A DNA stretch of 36,760 nucleotides. Origin: Phycisphaerales bacterium. Lineage in GTDB: Bacteria; Planctomycetota; Phycisphaerae; Phycisphaerales; UBA1924. Below are positions 34,826 to 36,760 of this stretch, one piece after another (the stretch's first letter is position 1; every line of letters starts with the position of its first letter). A program made the position numbers and the translations under genes. The stretch is taken from contig JACMLW010000175.1 in NCBI GenBank assembly GCA_014379385.1, positions 1 through 36,760 on the forward strand, written 5' to 3'. A model generated the notes under the pieces. That model was given only the letters and a program-made list of their open reading frames with translations. It did not search any database and was not told where the DNA came from.

Positions 34826-36340
34826 CTATCGCCCCGCGCCACGCATGACCCGCGGCCTCGGAATCCCGAACTTGTCCATCCGCGACAGCAGCGTCGACGG
34901 GTTGATGTCCAGCTTCGACGCCGCGCCCTCCCCGCCGAACACGCGGTACCCACAGCTCTCCAGCGCGTGCATGATCTGCAGCCGCTGAAGCTGCTCGAGG
35001 CTCAGGTCCAGCAGGATGTCCCGGGTCTGCGTCACCGGGCTCGATCGTGCCCCGGGCCATTCTGCTCCTGTCGCCCCGGCCCCTCCACCCATCTCCGGCA
35101 CCGGTGATTCAGGCAACTCCACCTCCAGCTCCGGTCCATCCGCCAGCAGCGTCGCGCGCTCCACCGCGTTCGCGAGCTCGCGGATGTTCCCCGGCCACCG
35201 GTACGCCATGATCCGCCGCATCGACCGCTCACTGATCGGCAGGATCGGCCTTGCCATCCGGCGCGCCACCCGCTCGTGCAGATACTCCACAAGCGGCCGC
35301 AGATCTTCGCGCCGCTCCCGCAGCGGCGGCACGTCGATGCGGAAGACGTTGAGCCGGTAGAACAGATCCTCGCGGAACAGATTCCGCTCCACCCGCCGCG
35401 CCAGATCGCGGTGCGTGGCCGCGACCACCCGCACATCCACTCGCACCGTCTCCGACCCGCCCACTCGCTCGAGCACGCCCTCCTGCAGCACACGCAGCAA
35501 CTTGGCCTGCGATTGCAGCGGCATCTCCGCTACCTCATCGAGAAACAGCGTCCCCCCGTCCGCCAACTCGAACTTTCCCAGCCGCCGCCGGTCCGCGCCC
35601 GTGAACGCCCCGCGCTCGTGCCCGAACAACTCGCTCTCGATCAAACTCTCCGGCAGCGCCGCACAGTTCACCGCCACCAGCGCCCGCCGCGCCCGCCCCG
35701 ACTCCGCATGAATCGATCGCGCCACCAGTTCCTTGCCCGACCCCGTCTCTCCCTGGATCAGCACCGTCGTGTCGCTCGGCGCGACCCGCGCCACCTGCTC
35801 GCGCACCCGTTGCAGCGCGCCCGATGCCCCGATGATCACCGGCGGCTCCGCCCCCTCCGCCAGGTGCTCCTGAAGCGTGCTTAGTTTCGCGCGGTCCCGT
35901 TCCGACTCCGCCAGCCGCGCCCGCAGCCGGTTCATCTCCTCCTCCGCCGCGGCCCGGCCCGTCACATCGATCAGCGTCAGCACCACCCACTCGCCAGCGC
36001 GCAGCGCGATGATGTCCACCGGCACCCGGCGCGCTCCGGCTTGCACCCCCGCCAGCATCACTCTCGACGCCTCGCCGCCCCCCGCGCTGCCCCGATCGCT
36101 CGCCGCGAGCCCTGCTTGGAGTCGCCCCACGACCTCCGCGGGCACGAGCTGCTCAAGTGATTGCCCCTCGAACGATGCAGCGCCCCCAATGCTTGCCCAT
36201 CCCGCAGTCCCGCTGCCTCCCCTCAGCAGGTCGGCCGCGGCGCGGTTCACTCTTCGCACATGCCAATCGCCGTCCAGCACGAGCACCGGTGTCCCGACAG
36301 TATCCCAGGGCACTTCGTTCATGCAGATATTGTGACCCAT
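34826..36340 (-). CDS. PAS-domain sigma-54-dependent transcriptional activator
   Basis: 504 residues, an NtrC-like enhancer-binding protein that remodels sigma-54 polymerase using ATP. The N-terminal PAS-like domain (~12-130; TPVLVLDGDWHVRRVNRAAA) replaces a receiver, so control is by ligand or partner, not phosphotransfer. A coiled linker follows. The AAA+ domain has Walker A GETGSGKE (~197-204), ELFGHERGAFTGA with the sigma-54 contact loop (~244-249), Walker B GGTLFLDE and YRWPGNIRELANAVERA. The C-terminal Fis-type helix-turn-helix includes GEGAASKLDINPSTLLSRMD. ATG 36340 is used; ATG 36322 is also possible. It is divergent from a secreted-protein gene with a sigma-54-like site. Confidence 0.93.
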   Translation of the reverse strand: MGHNICMNEVPWDTVGTPVLVLDGDWHVRRVNRAAADLLRGGSGTAGWASIGGAASFEGQSLEQLVPAEVVGRLQAGLAASDRGSAGGGEASRVMLAGVQAGARRVPVDIIALRAGEWVVLTLIDVTGRAAAEEEMNRLRARLAESERDRAKLSTLQEHLAEGAEPPVIIGASGALQRVREQVARVAPSDTTVLIQGETGSGKELVARSIHAESGRARRALVAVNCAALPESLIESELFGHERGAFTGADRRRLGKFELADGGTLFLDEVAEMPLQSQAKLLRVLQEGVLERVGGSETVRVDVRVVAATHRDLARRVERNLFREDLFYRLNVFRIDVPPLRERREDLRPLVEYLHERVARRMARPILPISERSMRRIMAYRWPGNIRELANAVERATLLADGPELEVELPESPVPEMGGGAGATGAEWPGARSSPVTQTRDILLDLSLEQLQRLQIMHALESCGYRVFGGEGAASKLDINPSTLLSRMDKFGIPRPRVMRGAGR

Positions 36341-36358
36341 CGCAGTAGTCTCGACAAC

Positions 36359-36388
36359 TGCTAAATATCACAAAAAACATTGCTAAAT
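36359..36388. repeat. Paired TGCTAAAT direct repeats upstream of the activator gene
   Basis: TGCTAAAT stands at 36359-36366 and 36381-36388, 22 bp apart or about two helical turns, in an AT-rich patch 20-50 bases before the activator's start. It could be an operator for autoregulation or part of the promoter. Confidence 0.5.
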
Positions 36389-36444
36389 AACGCTGTAAAA
36401 CCTTTCCGCCACTCTCGCTCGCGGTTTCCGGAGGTAATTCGGAC

Positions 36445-36460
36445 TGGCACACCAGTTGTA
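36445..36460 (+). promoter_or_regulatory. Candidate sigma-54 (-24/-12) promoter
   Basis: TGGCAC, five bases, then TTGTA. The -24 half is perfect and the spacing is right, but the -12 GC is GT. It faces the secreted-protein gene at 36598 and lies ~105 bp from the start of the sigma-54 activator on the other strand. Confidence 0.45.
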
Positions 36461-36597
36461 TTGACACTCCTGTTCCCGACTTGTTCGAGGGAAGCCAGAC
36501 GAGAGTGCCAGAAAATAAACGCTCGAACTGCCGGATACGGCCGCGAGCGATTTCCGTCCGGGTGCTGTGTTGGCACCCTGGAGAACGAGGTTCGGCA

Positions 36598-36760
36598 TGG
36601 CGATGTGGGCTCGCCATTCCTGCCTCGTTTTCTGTTTTTGGATCGTGTGTTACGCACCGGCGCACCACGCGCAGACGGGGCGACGGCGCCCCCCCCCCCC
36701 CCCCGGGGCGCCCGCCCCCCCAAACAACGGGCGAAAAGAGTACCGGCAAAAGACCCCCCA
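36598..36760 (+). CDS. N-terminal part of a secreted protein (runs off the right edge)
   Basis: The frame starts MAMWARHSCLVFCFWIVCYA and continues PAHHAQ, a good signal peptide with a possible cut after AHHA. GAGG lies 6 bases upstream of ATG 36598. After about 30 residues the frame enters a 16-C run, beyond which it reads Pro/Arg/Lys-rich and cannot be trusted. The protein's identity is unknown. The sigma-54-like site and the divergent activator suggest regulated expression (inference). Because the last ~70 bases look like poor sequence, only the first 30 residues should be relied on. Confidence 0.45.
36689..36704. repeat. Run of 16 cytosines near the window edge
   Basis: Sixteen consecutive C bases inside the frame that starts at 36598, followed by another 7-C run at 36715-36721. 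It is most likely an assembly or read-quality effect at a contig end, but a real tract would be prone to slippage. Confidence 0.85.

Noticed and set aside
36460-36482. Sigma-70 promoter starting TTGACA at 36460
   Set aside because: The -35 is perfect but nothing like a -10 box lies 16-18 bases after it.
1-36760. CRISPR array
   Set aside because: No set of regularly spaced repeats was seen; the only tandem repeat is the two-copy 17-mer at 19800.

Overview
The window is GC-rich, densely coded bacterial DNA that fits a Planctomycetota chromosome, probably near the Phycisphaerae (inference). The supporting signs are a prepilin-like secreted protein with an H-x-DG C-terminal region, a PEP-CTERM-like sorting tail, a zinc-ribbon membrane protein of the CPxCxYDL type, rsmH standing outside any division and cell-wall cluster, and fabF beside acpP in isolation. 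No plasmid, phage or transposon backbone was seen.

Layout. 1-5.1 kb: the end of an unknown gene, a palindrome-rich spacer, a secreted DUF4344-type metalloprotease with a duplicated Cys-containing module, a zinc-ribbon membrane protein, an M29 aminopeptidase and a secreted esterase. 5.2-12.6 kb, almost all on the minus strand: rsmH, a DHCW-type cupin, mnmG, a PEP-CTERM-like protein, a polyprenyl-phosphate sugar transferase and a dicarboxylate/glutamate symporter. 12.7-17.9 kb: an MsbA-type ABC exporter, a prepilin-like protein, an M32 carboxypeptidase and a small unknown gene. 18.3-20.8 kb: a stress-type cluster of a double PRC-barrel secreted protein, a DUF1328 membrane peptide and a YciE/DUF892 ferritin-like protein, with a 17-bp tandem repeat and terminators. 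20.9-25.7 kb: a 1628-residue membrane histidine kinase with six PAS domains, a GAF domain and a degenerate receiver-like tail. 25.9-28.8 kb: a split non-homologous end-joining set (ATP-dependent ligase, Ku, LigD-type polymerase). 28.7-29.8 kb: a convergent three-gene membrane cluster resembling yqjD-yqjE. 30.4-32.2 kb: a lower-GC stretch with an HNH nuclease gene, an 800-bp structured non-coding region and tRNA-Ala(GGC). 32.6-36.8 kb: a small unknown protein, fabF, acpP, a sigma-54 activator and, divergent from it, the start of a secreted protein behind a sigma-54-like site. The sequence ends in a 16-C run.

How the genes fit together. Three functional sets stand out: DNA end repair (ligase, Ku, polymerase); envelope and stress proteins (PRC-barrel, DUF1328, YciE, YqjD/YqjE-like proteins, large sensor kinase); and fatty-acid synthesis (acpP, fabF). 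Nothing seen here proves a wholly new system. The best leads are the duplicated Cys module fused to a DUF4344 protease, the regulator/secreted-protein pair at the right edge, and the structured region between the HNH gene and tRNA-Ala.
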